A stretch of 6,096 nt of DNA from positions 1 to 6,096 of the forward strand of contig JBAZAX010000047.1 of assembly GCA_041671765.1 (NCBI GenBank), given 5' to 3'. Source of the stretch: JBAZAX01 sp041671765 (GTDB taxonomy: Bacteria; Babelota; Babeliae; Babelales; RVW-14). Below are positions 1-5,946 of the stretch, one piece after another. The number at the start of each line of letters is the position of its first letter. The first letter of the stretch is position 1. The notes beneath the pieces were generated by a model, which did not search any database, was not told the origin of the DNA, and was given only the letters and a program-made list of their open reading frames with translations. The position numbers and the translations under genes were made by a program.

Positions 1-19
1 ATGACAAGGAGAACTTTTT

Positions 20-61
20 ATGAAGAAATATGACTTTTACGGTGGCTACGCCTTTGCATAA
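20..61 (+). CDS. possible 13-codon leader peptide ORF
   Basis: This short ORF encodes MKKYDFYGGYAFA and then TAA. It is preceded by a textbook Shine-Dalgarno sequence, AAGGAG at 6-11, spaced 8 nt from the ATG, which is a better site than that of the next gene. The reading frame is closed just upstream by a TGA at 2-4, so this is not the tail of a longer gene entering the window, at least in this frame. The ORF ends 78 nt before gene A. It could be a translated leader or a small protein, but an ORF this short can arise by chance in AT-rich DNA. The peptide has no transmembrane segment and no run of one amino acid that would suggest classical attenuation. No function is assigned. Confidence 0.3.
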   Translation: MKKYDFYGGYAFA

Positions 62-82
62 CATAAAAATATGAATTATCAT

Positions 83-88
83 TATAAT
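83..88 (+). promoter_or_regulatory. candidate -10 element for the A-B operon
   Basis: A perfect TATAAT lies 51 nt upstream of the chosen start of gene A. It sits in an AT-only tract where TTATAAT (82-88) and ATTATAA (95-101) form a short inverted repeat. No good -35 hexamer lies 16-18 nt upstream; the nearest candidate, TTGCAT at 54-59, is too far away (23 nt). In such AT-rich DNA a TATAAT is likely by chance, so this is only a candidate. Confidence 0.25.
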
Positions 89-127
89 AATAATATTATA
101 AATGGAAATTATTTTTTTAGGTTATAT

Positions 128-132
128 GGGGG
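128..132 (+). promoter_or_regulatory. ribosome binding site deciding the start of gene A
   Basis: GGGGG lies 7 nt before the ATG at 140. The alternative in-frame ATG at 71 has no purine-rich site before it and would add 23 Asn/Tyr-rich residues ahead of a normal signal peptide. The ATG at 140 is therefore preferred. Confidence 0.5.
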
Positions 133-139
133 TTATGTC

Positions 140-1003
140 ATGAAAAAGGGTTTATTAGTTATTTCAGTATTCTGTTTAATTACTTCTATGGGTATGCAAA
201 ATGCATTTGGAATGAAAAGGCTTTGGAACGCGATCTCATCCAGGTTTATACAACCGCAAGTTGCTGCTGCCGCATCAGCGCAACCGGAAATGCCGGTTCC
301 GGCAACTCAAGAATTGCAAGATCCTCAAGCTGTAGCATTCCAAGCAGTATCGCAAGCACCTAGCAAAAAGAAGCCTAAAGCTGAAGAGCCCGGAGCTCCG
401 GCTACGCAAAGTTTCTCACTTTTTAGACTTATTCCGGCACCAGAACAAAAACATTTAGAATCAAAAGAGACAAAAGAACAGTTGTTGGAACGACAAAAGG
501 CTCTCAATCTTTCTTTGGCAAAAATAAAGACTGATCTTGAGCGACTTAATTCAATCCAGCGAGTAGGGGCAGAACAAAAACAATTAATTTTGAGAAAAAG
601 AATGTTATTGAAACAGCAAAGTGTGCAAGCAAAATTACTAAAGCATGTTACAGAGCTGATCAATGCGTTTGATGTAATGACGCAGCCTCAGTTTCAGATC
701 GAAGCATCTGAACTAGTTGAGGTTTTACAAGAGCAGAGAGAAACGGAGCAACTGCTTGAGAGGGCATACTCCCAAATTGAAGAAGCTAAAGTTTTGGTTA
801 AAGCCTTAGAAGAAATTCGAAAGGTGGAATTTCAAGCTTTACAAGAAAAACAACCTGTTGCGTTTGCAGCAGATGAATTACAATCGGTGGATGCAGAATA
901 TCCTGAAATTCTTGAGCAATTGAGCGTGTTGCAACAACAATTAGATGCGGCGCCTCAGCAAGAGGATTATGCGCCTCAAGCTCAAGACAAAACTGACAAA
1001 TAA
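140..1003 (+). CDS. exported coiled-coil protein of unknown function (gene A)
   Basis: The product has 287 residues and I do not recognise a family. Residues 1-24 form a clear Sec signal peptide: two Lys at positions 2-3, a hydrophobic core (LLVISVFCLI), and probable cleavage after Ala-Phe-Gly24. Residues 41-89 are low complexity and rich in Ala, Pro and Gln. About residues 108-175 and 188-235 are Glu/Lys/Gln/Leu-rich with heptad-like spacing, predicted as two long helices or coiled coils split by a short Phe/Pro-containing break. The C-terminus is Gln- and Asp-rich. No catalytic motif, lipobox or second membrane segment is visible, so a soluble periplasmic or secreted protein is likely. It is the first gene of an operon with gene B (29 nt gap, no terminator). 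Both proteins share a QDPQ segment after the signal peptide, which suggests a related destination. A role as partner or scaffold of gene B is inference only. Start at 140 is chosen by its Shine-Dalgarno site and signal peptide; an ATG at 71 is possible but less likely. Confidence 0.85.
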   Translation: MKKGLLVISVFCLITSMGMQNAFGMKRLWNAISSRFIQPQVAAAASAQPEMPVPATQELQDPQAVAFQAVSQAPSKKKPKAEEPGAPATQSFSLFRLIPAPEQKHLESKETKEQLLERQKALNLSLAKIKTDLERLNSIQRVGAEQKQLILRKRMLLKQQSVQAKLLKHVTELINAFDVMTQPQFQIEASELVEVLQEQRETEQLLERAYSQIEEAKVLVKALEEIRKVEFQALQEKQPVAFAADELQSVDAEYPEILEQLSVLQQQLDAAPQQEDYAPQAQDKTDK

Positions 1004-1032
1004 TTAAAGTTAAATTTATATAGGGATATAAA

Positions 1033-2445
1033 ATGAAATTTATAAAAAGCAAAATGAAACTTGTATTTTTGGCAATTCTAGTATCTTTTGGTTTTAGCCT
1101 TTCCAATGTTTGGGCTATGGAGGAGGAAGAAGCCCATCAAGATCCACAAAGTGCTGCAATGACGGCGGCGTCAGCACCAGTACCAGGAATTGTAACGCCT
1201 TTAAGATCTGGGCAACGACTTGAAATGGTGCCTCCATCAGCTATAAAAGCAACAATAAAGATAACAAATTATTGCAGGCAAATAATTGAAACACTTAATA
1301 ATAAAGAGCGCAATGATCAAGGGCAATTAGTCGACAGCAATTTATCAGAAAAAGAAATAAAAGAAAAAGTACTCAAATTATTAAACTCTTTTTACAAAAA
1401 AATTCCAAGCACATTGAAAAACTCTACACGAAAACGCACTAAAGGGCAAAATGATGCAGATTTTGAACTGCAATTAAGACAAGATGCTTTGAATTATCAT
1501 AAGTCGCTTTTTTTCTGTCTTGCAATGTGTTTAACAATGTCAGTGAATACGGATGATGTTAAAACTTCAGAAGAATTGGCAGAAAAAGTAAGTCATAATT
1601 CTGATTACAGTAAAATTGTCGTACAATTATGCACATCAAATGTGCCAGGTGAAGAAAAAACACATTTGTTAGAATTTGAAATTACTTTATTGTCAGACAA
1701 AATTAATATAAAAACGTCTATATCGATGCTAGAATATTCAATAAAAAGTCATTCTTTAGTCGATATCTCTGATGGATATAAAACATCCAATTTTTTTAAA
1801 ATAACAACAACGGAATTGGCGCCGGTTTCTGGTGATTTATCACGATTACAGCCTCTTTTCTGGAGCGAAGACGAGACTCCGGCTGATCCCAAAGATGGTG
1901 ATGGGCTTAAGAATAGATTGGAATTAATTTTTAATGCAATTCCTGCCTCCCAAAGGGTATATCTTGAGCAGTACTACCAGTTTCTCATGTTTAGTTTGGT
2001 AAATTTTATGGGTAGTAGTTTATGTTTTGCTGAATTTATTACTGGAGATGGTCGAGCTGACCTAATTATAAGAACAGAAAAGGCTGGAAAACTTGTAGGA
2101 AGTATCATAGAGTTAAAGCGAGCACAAACAGCGGATGTTGCATTAGCCCAGATAACCCATAGAGAATATATAAACAGTTTTGATGAAGAATTTCAAATTG
2201 TTGGGATAAGTATATCAGGGAGAGATGGAGCTAAGATTGTTGTGGATTGTAAAAAAAGGGTAATCGAACCTAAAGTCGTATCCATAAAAGAAGCAGATCA
2301 TACTTCATCTATACAAATTGCATCATCTATTCCTAAGCAAAAAACAAAAAAAATTAAAAAAGCAGATAAAAAATCGCAGGCTCCAGCCAAAAAAAAGCAA
2401 AAAAGAGAAGAGTCAGAAGAAGACGACGACGAAGAAGAAAAGTAA
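1033..2445 (+). CDS. exported PD-(D/E)XK nuclease-like protein with basic/acidic tail (gene B)
   Basis: The product has 470 residues. Residues 1-28 are a Sec signal peptide with a Lys-rich n-region, a hydrophobic core and cleavage predicted after Val-Trp-Ala28. An acidic then Ala/Pro-rich linker follows (29-65). Residues about 310-405 match the layout of the PD-(D/E)XK superfamily, most like the PDDEXK_9/DUF1703 domain. A helix with Tyr314-Tyr315 is followed by Glu334, the GDGRAD turn with Asp343, strand-borne Glu360-Leu-Lys362, then Gln373 and Tyr379. All expected metal-binding and catalytic positions appear present. Residues about 152-240 look like a second, decayed copy. The end is Lys-rich (435-458), resembling a bipartite nuclear localisation signal, then acidic (459-470). 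Members of this family usually follow an AAA-ATPase-like domain in cytoplasmic proteins; here no ATPase motif is seen and the protein has an export signal, which is unusual. AGGGA at 1022-1026 is the ribosome site, 6 nt from the ATG. Nuclease activity and a host-directed role are inferred, not shown. Confidence 0.85.
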   Translation: MKFIKSKMKLVFLAILVSFGFSLSNVWAMEEEEAHQDPQSAAMTAASAPVPGIVTPLRSGQRLEMVPPSAIKATIKITNYCRQIIETLNNKERNDQGQLVDSNLSEKEIKEKVLKLLNSFYKKIPSTLKNSTRKRTKGQNDADFELQLRQDALNYHKSLFFCLAMCLTMSVNTDDVKTSEELAEKVSHNSDYSKIVVQLCTSNVPGEEKTHLLEFEITLLSDKINIKTSISMLEYSIKSHSLVDISDGYKTSNFFKITTTELAPVSGDLSRLQPLFWSEDETPADPKDGDGLKNRLELIFNAIPASQRVYLEQYYQFLMFSLVNFMGSSLCFAEFITGDGRADLIIRTEKAGKLVGSIIELKRAQTADVALAQITHREYINSFDEEFQIVGISISGRDGAKIVVDCKKRVIEPKVVSIKEADHTSSIQIASSIPKQKTKKIKKADKKSQAPAKKKQKREESEEDDDEEEK

Positions 2446-2467
2446 AATAGACAGTTCACAATAACCA

Positions 2468-2509
2468 AAGAAGAGGCGCTAGCCCAGAGTTAAGCTAGTG
2501 CCTCTTCTT
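2468..2509. terminator. bidirectional intrinsic terminator between convergent operons
   Basis: Arms AAGAAGAGGCGCTAGC (2468-2483) and GCTAGTGCCTCTTCTT (2494-2509) pair over 16 bp, with one G-U wobble, around a 10-nt loop. The pairing may continue outward through AATAAC/GTTATT with a 2-nt bulge. The hairpin starts 22 nt after the stop of gene B and lies 11 nt beyond the stop of gene D. The + strand continues into a weak T-rich tail (GTTATTTAT). The - strand has an even weaker one (CTTTGGTTATT). The long stem and its position between convergent genes support a shared terminator. Confidence 0.8.
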
Positions 2510-2520
2510 GTTATTTATAA

Positions 2521-4689
2521 TTATCTAACAGTTAAATCGACAAAATTTCCAGACATTTGTATAAACATTAAGTCCCTGTTGAACAGTAAGTTTCCGTCTG
2601 ATGTTCCATCGCCAAAGATTATTGCATTACTATTATTTTGTGAATTCTCATTAGACGAATAGCATTCGCCTTGAATTACAAGTCGGCCTTTTGTAAGTTG
2701 AATGCCATTTGGAGCTGATAAGTTTGCCGTATCAAAGGCAAGCGCTGAAGTTATGTTGGCCATTTTTATCAAGTTAAGTGTTTTATTTGTTGGTTCATAA
2801 TTAAATGTAATTCCCCACATAAATTTCATCATTGAGTCTGAATCTATTGTAGCGGTTTGATTGCTTGTATAGTTGAAAAAAGTTTCATTTCCCATCAGTA
2901 CAAAATCATTTAATACTTCAAATGATCCTGTTGCAAAATTAAAATCATCATCCTGTACCCATTTTACATTTTGGAAAATAATTTTTGAGGTATCAGATTC
3001 GCATCGAATTTTTGTTCCACTGATTCCCTTGAGTGTTATTCCTTCAATTAACAGTGTTGAATTTTCTCCTTTGAGTACAATTTCACCTTCTTCACCCAAT
3101 GTTAAAATTGCTCCGCCTCCACGAATGCATGTGTTGCCTTGAAAGACCCATGGATAATTTAACGTATCATCTTGCCATACTCGAATTGTTGATTCGTTGC
3201 CAAATACAAGACTTGCACCATCTTTTAATTCAAGTTGAGCAGGGGCAAAATCTCTGAATAAAATATTTTCAAAAACAACATGAACATCTGTATCAACAAT
3301 TAGAAGAGGTGTTTCTGATGATGTAAAGCCCAAAAATTGTGTTCCGCCATCAACTGTAAAATCATAAATAGGTTGGCCTTCAGAATCAGCTCCTGCATAT
3401 ATTGTCATTGGACGTTCAGGCCACAAGATTATATATCGTTGTAATTTGGAGTTATTACCCAACATTGCAAATGAAATTGATTCGACTCTTAATGTTCTGA
3501 TTGATCCTTTTCCAAAAATCGTTACAAATTCTTGAGATGGGTCCTGTTCGGGTGTTGGCTGGATGTTATGTTTGTCTCCAAACGCTAGTGGATCATAAGT
3601 TAGGGCAACACTATCTACAGTAAGTGTTCCTTTTGTTCCGGCATCGGTGTTTTCAGCAAATCTTAAAAACTTATCTTTTGTAATAATACGAGTATTTCCA
3701 ATAACCCAGACATTACCGGAATCAAACGTAAAGTCTGAATCCATTTCAATTTCAACATCTGAAAGAATTAAATATGAATTGTCACCCATGTAAAAATTTC
3801 CGCTTCCAAGACCTCTCAAGTTAACACTTGACAATCTGAGTACAGAATTAGGATGGATAAAGATGGTTCCTCCATTGGAAATATCAAGAACGTTGCCATT
3901 TCCATTTATTTGTCCGTCACCCTCAAATGCCCACGTACCGTGCAAAGTTGTTTGATTGTTCAACTGCAAATCCAATGCACTGCTCCAGACAATAGTGTCA
4001 TCCCAAGTTGAAACGCCGCCTCCCAGAGAAAGTTTTCGGTTATTGAAGAAAACAAGTCCCCCATTTTTGATAATGGCATCATCGCCCAGCTTCAAATCAT
4101 CTTGAAGTACTATATATCCATTATTTAATATTATGTTTGTGTTCAACGTATTTTGGATGGCGATTGCTAATATTGCTGAGACATTAGGTTCGAAAACGAT
4201 GTCGTTTTCACCAAAAAATAATGGTTGCCCGCGCAAAAATTGTGCGCCTGATTTTACATAAAGTTTATATCTCAGTCCCCCGGGATTTGCGATCATAAAA
4301 TCAATATCAGCTGGATCAGGGTTAAGTCCTAATTCCAAAGCTCCATAAAATATACTCAACTCATCATTTGGGTCATAATAAGGCGCCAATGCTTCAACGT
4401 TTAATATATTTGGTTCATAGCGTCCACTCATAAATGATGATGATAAAAAGCTCCCCAGGACTCCCCTGAAAAAATAGAATGGATTACCTGAAATATTGCC
4501 ATTTTCAGATCGATTTATTTGTCCGCCATCGACAATAAGATTTTTACATTCATTTCTTAGTTCACCGTGATTTTTTAAACTAATAGAAGCTCCTGTGTTT
4601 CCAAATTTTATATTGGGTTCCGGTGTTGCGGTACTAATGTAAGAAGTTGATCCCAAACAAATTAAAAAAAATATGAACAGTATTTGCAT
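2521..4689 (-). CDS. exported beta-solenoid repeat protein, two modules (gene D)
   Basis: The product has 722 residues from the start chosen here. The N-terminus is a hydrophobic signal segment (about residues 1-21) with possible cleavage after Ser-Thr-Ala21. The rest is rich in Gly, Asn and alternating hydrophobic strands with turns such as DGDGQINGNGN, typical of right-handed parallel beta-helix or solenoid proteins. A module at about 250-335 recurs at 511-604, and the last about 100 residues (619-721) match the C-terminus of gene C. There is no visible autotransporter barrel, sortase motif, lipobox or catalytic signature. It is the second gene of an operon with gene C, 10 nt downstream of it. 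The start at 4689 has a strong Shine-Dalgarno site. An ATG at 4710 would add MLIRERS, giving the signal peptide the positive charges it otherwise lacks, but has no ribosome site and overlaps gene C. A surface or secreted structural or adhesion role is plausible but inferred. Confidence 0.8.
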   Translation of the reverse strand: MQILFIFFLICLGSTSYISTATPEPNIKFGNTGASISLKNHGELRNECKNLIVDGGQINRSENGNISGNPFYFFRGVLGSFLSSSFMSGRYEPNILNVEALAPYYDPNDELSIFYGALELGLNPDPADIDFMIANPGGLRYKLYVKSGAQFLRGQPLFFGENDIVFEPNVSAILAIAIQNTLNTNIILNNGYIVLQDDLKLGDDAIIKNGGLVFFNNRKLSLGGGVSTWDDTIVWSSALDLQLNNQTTLHGTWAFEGDGQINGNGNVLDISNGGTIFIHPNSVLRLSSVNLRGLGSGNFYMGDNSYLILSDVEIEMDSDFTFDSGNVWVIGNTRIITKDKFLRFAENTDAGTKGTLTVDSVALTYDPLAFGDKHNIQPTPEQDPSQEFVTIFGKGSIRTLRVESISFAMLGNNSKLQRYIILWPERPMTIYAGADSEGQPIYDFTVDGGTQFLGFTSSETPLLIVDTDVHVVFENILFRDFAPAQLELKDGASLVFGNESTIRVWQDDTLNYPWVFQGNTCIRGGGAILTLGEEGEIVLKGENSTLLIEGITLKGISGTKIRCESDTSKIIFQNVKWVQDDDFNFATGSFEVLNDFVLMGNETFFNYTSNQTATIDSDSMMKFMWGITFNYEPTNKTLNLIKMANITSALAFDTANLSAPNGIQLTKGRLVIQGECYSSNENSQNNSNAIIFGDGTSDGNLLFNRDLMFIQMSGNFVDLTVR

Positions 4690-4695
4690 GCTTCT

Positions 4696-4701
4696 CTCCC
4701 T
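4696..4701 (-). promoter_or_regulatory. ribosome binding site deciding the start of gene D
   Basis: On the - strand AGGGAG lies 6 nt before the ATG at 4689. It overlaps the TAG stop codon of gene C (4702-4700), so a ribosome finishing gene C sits on the start region of gene D. This favours translational coupling and the shorter start. The ATG at 4710 is preceded by CACTACATTACAATA, with no purine-rich site. Confidence 0.65.
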
Positions 4702-5794
4702 AATTAGCATTATTGTAATGTAGTGTCATTTCTTGGACTTCAAAAGTAGCGCCCGGCATTATATCAACCAATAAATTGTTTGCCTCTTTTCCATTTCCAA
4801 AAGCCATTCCATAGGCATAATCTCCGCAAATAAATCCGTTTCCGTATACAATTGTTTTGTGATCAACAATTAGGTGCCCATTGGTTAAAATAAGCCCTTC
4901 TTTTAAAGGGAGATATAGGGTGCAACCATTCAAAAACAGTCTTGACGATATATCTTCCATTACAATTAGTTTTGCGAACATTCCCTTCGTAGGTGTTTTC
5001 TTTTTTATCGCAGGATCATAAGTAAAATATGTTCTGGTATCAATAAAAAGTGTTGAGTCAGCTTTTATTGTAAGCTCATATTCGCTGTTATAGGCAAAAT
5101 AGTATGTAGTTCCTATTAGACTTACAAAATTTTTAATATCAAGCATTCCTCCGCTGAAATTATAATTTCCTGCCAAATGTACGCAGACTTGGTTCAAAAC
5201 AAGTTTTTGGTCATCATTATTTCCAAACACAATACTTCCATATCCTGCGGGGTAGTTTTTCAAGCCTGTTATTATACAATTTCTTAATGTAAGGGTTGTT
5301 CCGACCGGGCCATTTATAAAAATGAATCCACCGGCGTTTCCGTCTTCGAAAATTATTTCGTGGCCTTGTCCGTCGATAACAGTATCGCATGTTGTTGTAA
5401 TACCCGTACTTGCAGGAATAATTAAATCTAAATTCAGGTAGACATAGATAGGAGAAGGGAATCGTGTGTCTGATTTCCCGCCATTTTGAATTTTGACATT
5501 AGATCCTAAATTTAAATTTTCGATTGGAATAGTTTTTTCTGTCTTATTCTTTTTTATATCATGCGAGCTAGATTCTTTGCTTCCAATTGAAACTGTTGTT
5601 CCGGCAGGGACAGAAAACCTCTTATCTGTGAGAACAAAGCATTTTGCTAAATCTCCATCATAATATTTATACTGAGTGTTTTGAGATATCGGCGTTTTGG
5701 TTGTTCCATTTACACTTGTGGCGTTTAATATTTTATTAAACACTAAAGTATTAAACATTAAAGCCCAGACCAAAAATAATCGAATTCTATTCAT
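4700..5794 (-). CDS. exported beta-solenoid repeat protein, single module (gene C)
   Basis: The product has 364 residues. Residues 1-25 form a signal peptide with Arg3 and Arg5, a hydrophobic core and possible cleavage after Leu-Asn-Ala25. A Lys/Ser-rich segment (about 70-90) is followed by beta-strand repeats. The segment TVIDGQGHEIIF (138-149) is typical of the opening turn of pectate-lyase-like or NosD-like beta-helices. It is followed by TLTLRNCIITGL and further strand-turn repeats. Residues 247-360 align with the C-terminal part of gene D, including shared G-L/I-x-L-T-x-G-x-L and A-(I/F)-x-F-G-x-G motifs. The protein ends soon after this block, with no autotransporter barrel or anchor. 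On the - strand AAAGGGGA (5808-5801) precedes the ATG by 6 nt. A surface or secreted role is likely; an enzymatic role cannot be read from the sequence. Its promoter is not obvious because a terminator hairpin lies only about 33 nt upstream of the start codon. Confidence 0.85.
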   Translation of the reverse strand: MNRIRLFLVWALMFNTLVFNKILNATSVNGTTKTPISQNTQYKYYDGDLAKCFVLTDKRFSVPAGTTVSIGSKESSSHDIKKNKTEKTIPIENLNLGSNVKIQNGGKSDTRFPSPIYVYLNLDLIIPASTGITTTCDTVIDGQGHEIIFEDGNAGGFIFINGPVGTTLTLRNCIITGLKNYPAGYGSIVFGNNDDQKLVLNQVCVHLAGNYNFSGGMLDIKNFVSLIGTTYYFAYNSEYELTIKADSTLFIDTRTYFTYDPAIKKKTPTKGMFAKLIVMEDISSRLFLNGCTLYLPLKEGLILTNGHLIVDHKTIVYGNGFICGDYAYGMAFGNGKEANNLLVDIMPGATFEVQEMTLHYNNAN

Positions 5795-5827
5795 ATTTAT
5801 TCCCCTTTGACGTTACTTAATTGACTT

Positions 5828-5864
5828 AAAAACTGCAGGTGTAGCTTTTCACACTACACCTGCA
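5828..5864 (-). terminator. intrinsic terminator of the gene entering from the right
   Basis: On the - strand a perfect 11-bp stem, TGCAGGTGTAG with CTACACCTGCA (5864-5854 and 5844-5834), has a 9-nt loop and is followed by GTTTTTAA, a classical U-tract. The + strand reading has A rather than T after the stem, so it acts on the - strand. It lies 82 nt past the stop at 5947 and about 33 nt before the start codon of gene C. Confidence 0.85.
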
Positions 5865-5866
5865 AA

Positions 5867-5887
5867 AATATTCCAGCTCTGGATATT
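5867..5887. repeat. small palindrome, possible operator
   Basis: AATATTCCAG (5867-5876) and CTGGATATT (5879-5887) form an inverted repeat with a 2-nt centre and one bulged base. A 2-nt loop is too short for a stable RNA hairpin, so a protein-binding site is the more likely reading if it is functional. It lies immediately upstream of the terminator hairpin on the gene C side. The support is the symmetry alone. Confidence 0.2.
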
Positions 5888-5891
5888 AAGT

Positions 5892-5939
5892 AAACAATTT
5901 AATCACATATTAAAAATTGTTGTTTATATTAAACTGTTT
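5892..5939. repeat. AT-rich nested inverted repeats
   Basis: AAACAATTTAAT (5892-5903) pairs with ATTAAACTGTTT (5928-5939), 12 bp with one mismatch that becomes a G-U pair in the - strand transcript. A second imperfect partner, ATTAAAAATTGTT (5909-5921), lies inside. The element directly follows the stop of the gene at 5947. It may be a weak structure in the 3' untranslated region or a binding site. Low complexity makes chance plausible. Confidence 0.25.
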
Positions 5940-5946
5940 TTCGTGT

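Noticed and set aside
1..33. ATG at position 1 opening a 10-codon frame
   Set aside because: It has no visible ribosome site within the window, ends quickly, and overlaps the better-supported ORF at 20-61.
325..663. Open frame of 112 codons on the - strand inside gene A
   Set aside because: It is fully antisense to a gene with a signal peptide and coiled coil, is Cys/Phe/Ser-rich as expected of a shadow frame, and has no domain or ribosome site.
798..1106. Open frame of 102 codons on the - strand across the A-B junction
   Set aside because: It overlaps the end of gene A and the signal peptide of gene B in antisense, and shows no recognisable protein features. It is best seen as a shadow.
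2873..3142. Open frame of 89 codons on the + strand inside gene D
   Set aside because: It is antisense to the second repeat module of gene D, with Ser/Pro-rich shadow composition and no ribosome site of note.
2521..5794. Autotransporter or polymorphic outer-membrane protein assignment for genes C and D
   Set aside because: Both have solenoid-like repeats, but neither ends in a beta-barrel domain with a terminal Phe or Trp. I see no clear repeated GGAI/FxxN signature of chlamydial Pmp proteins.
5821..5850. TTGACT on the + strand as a -35 element
   Set aside because: No -10 hexamer lies 16-18 nt downstream (GCTTTT at that spacing), and no + strand gene follows.
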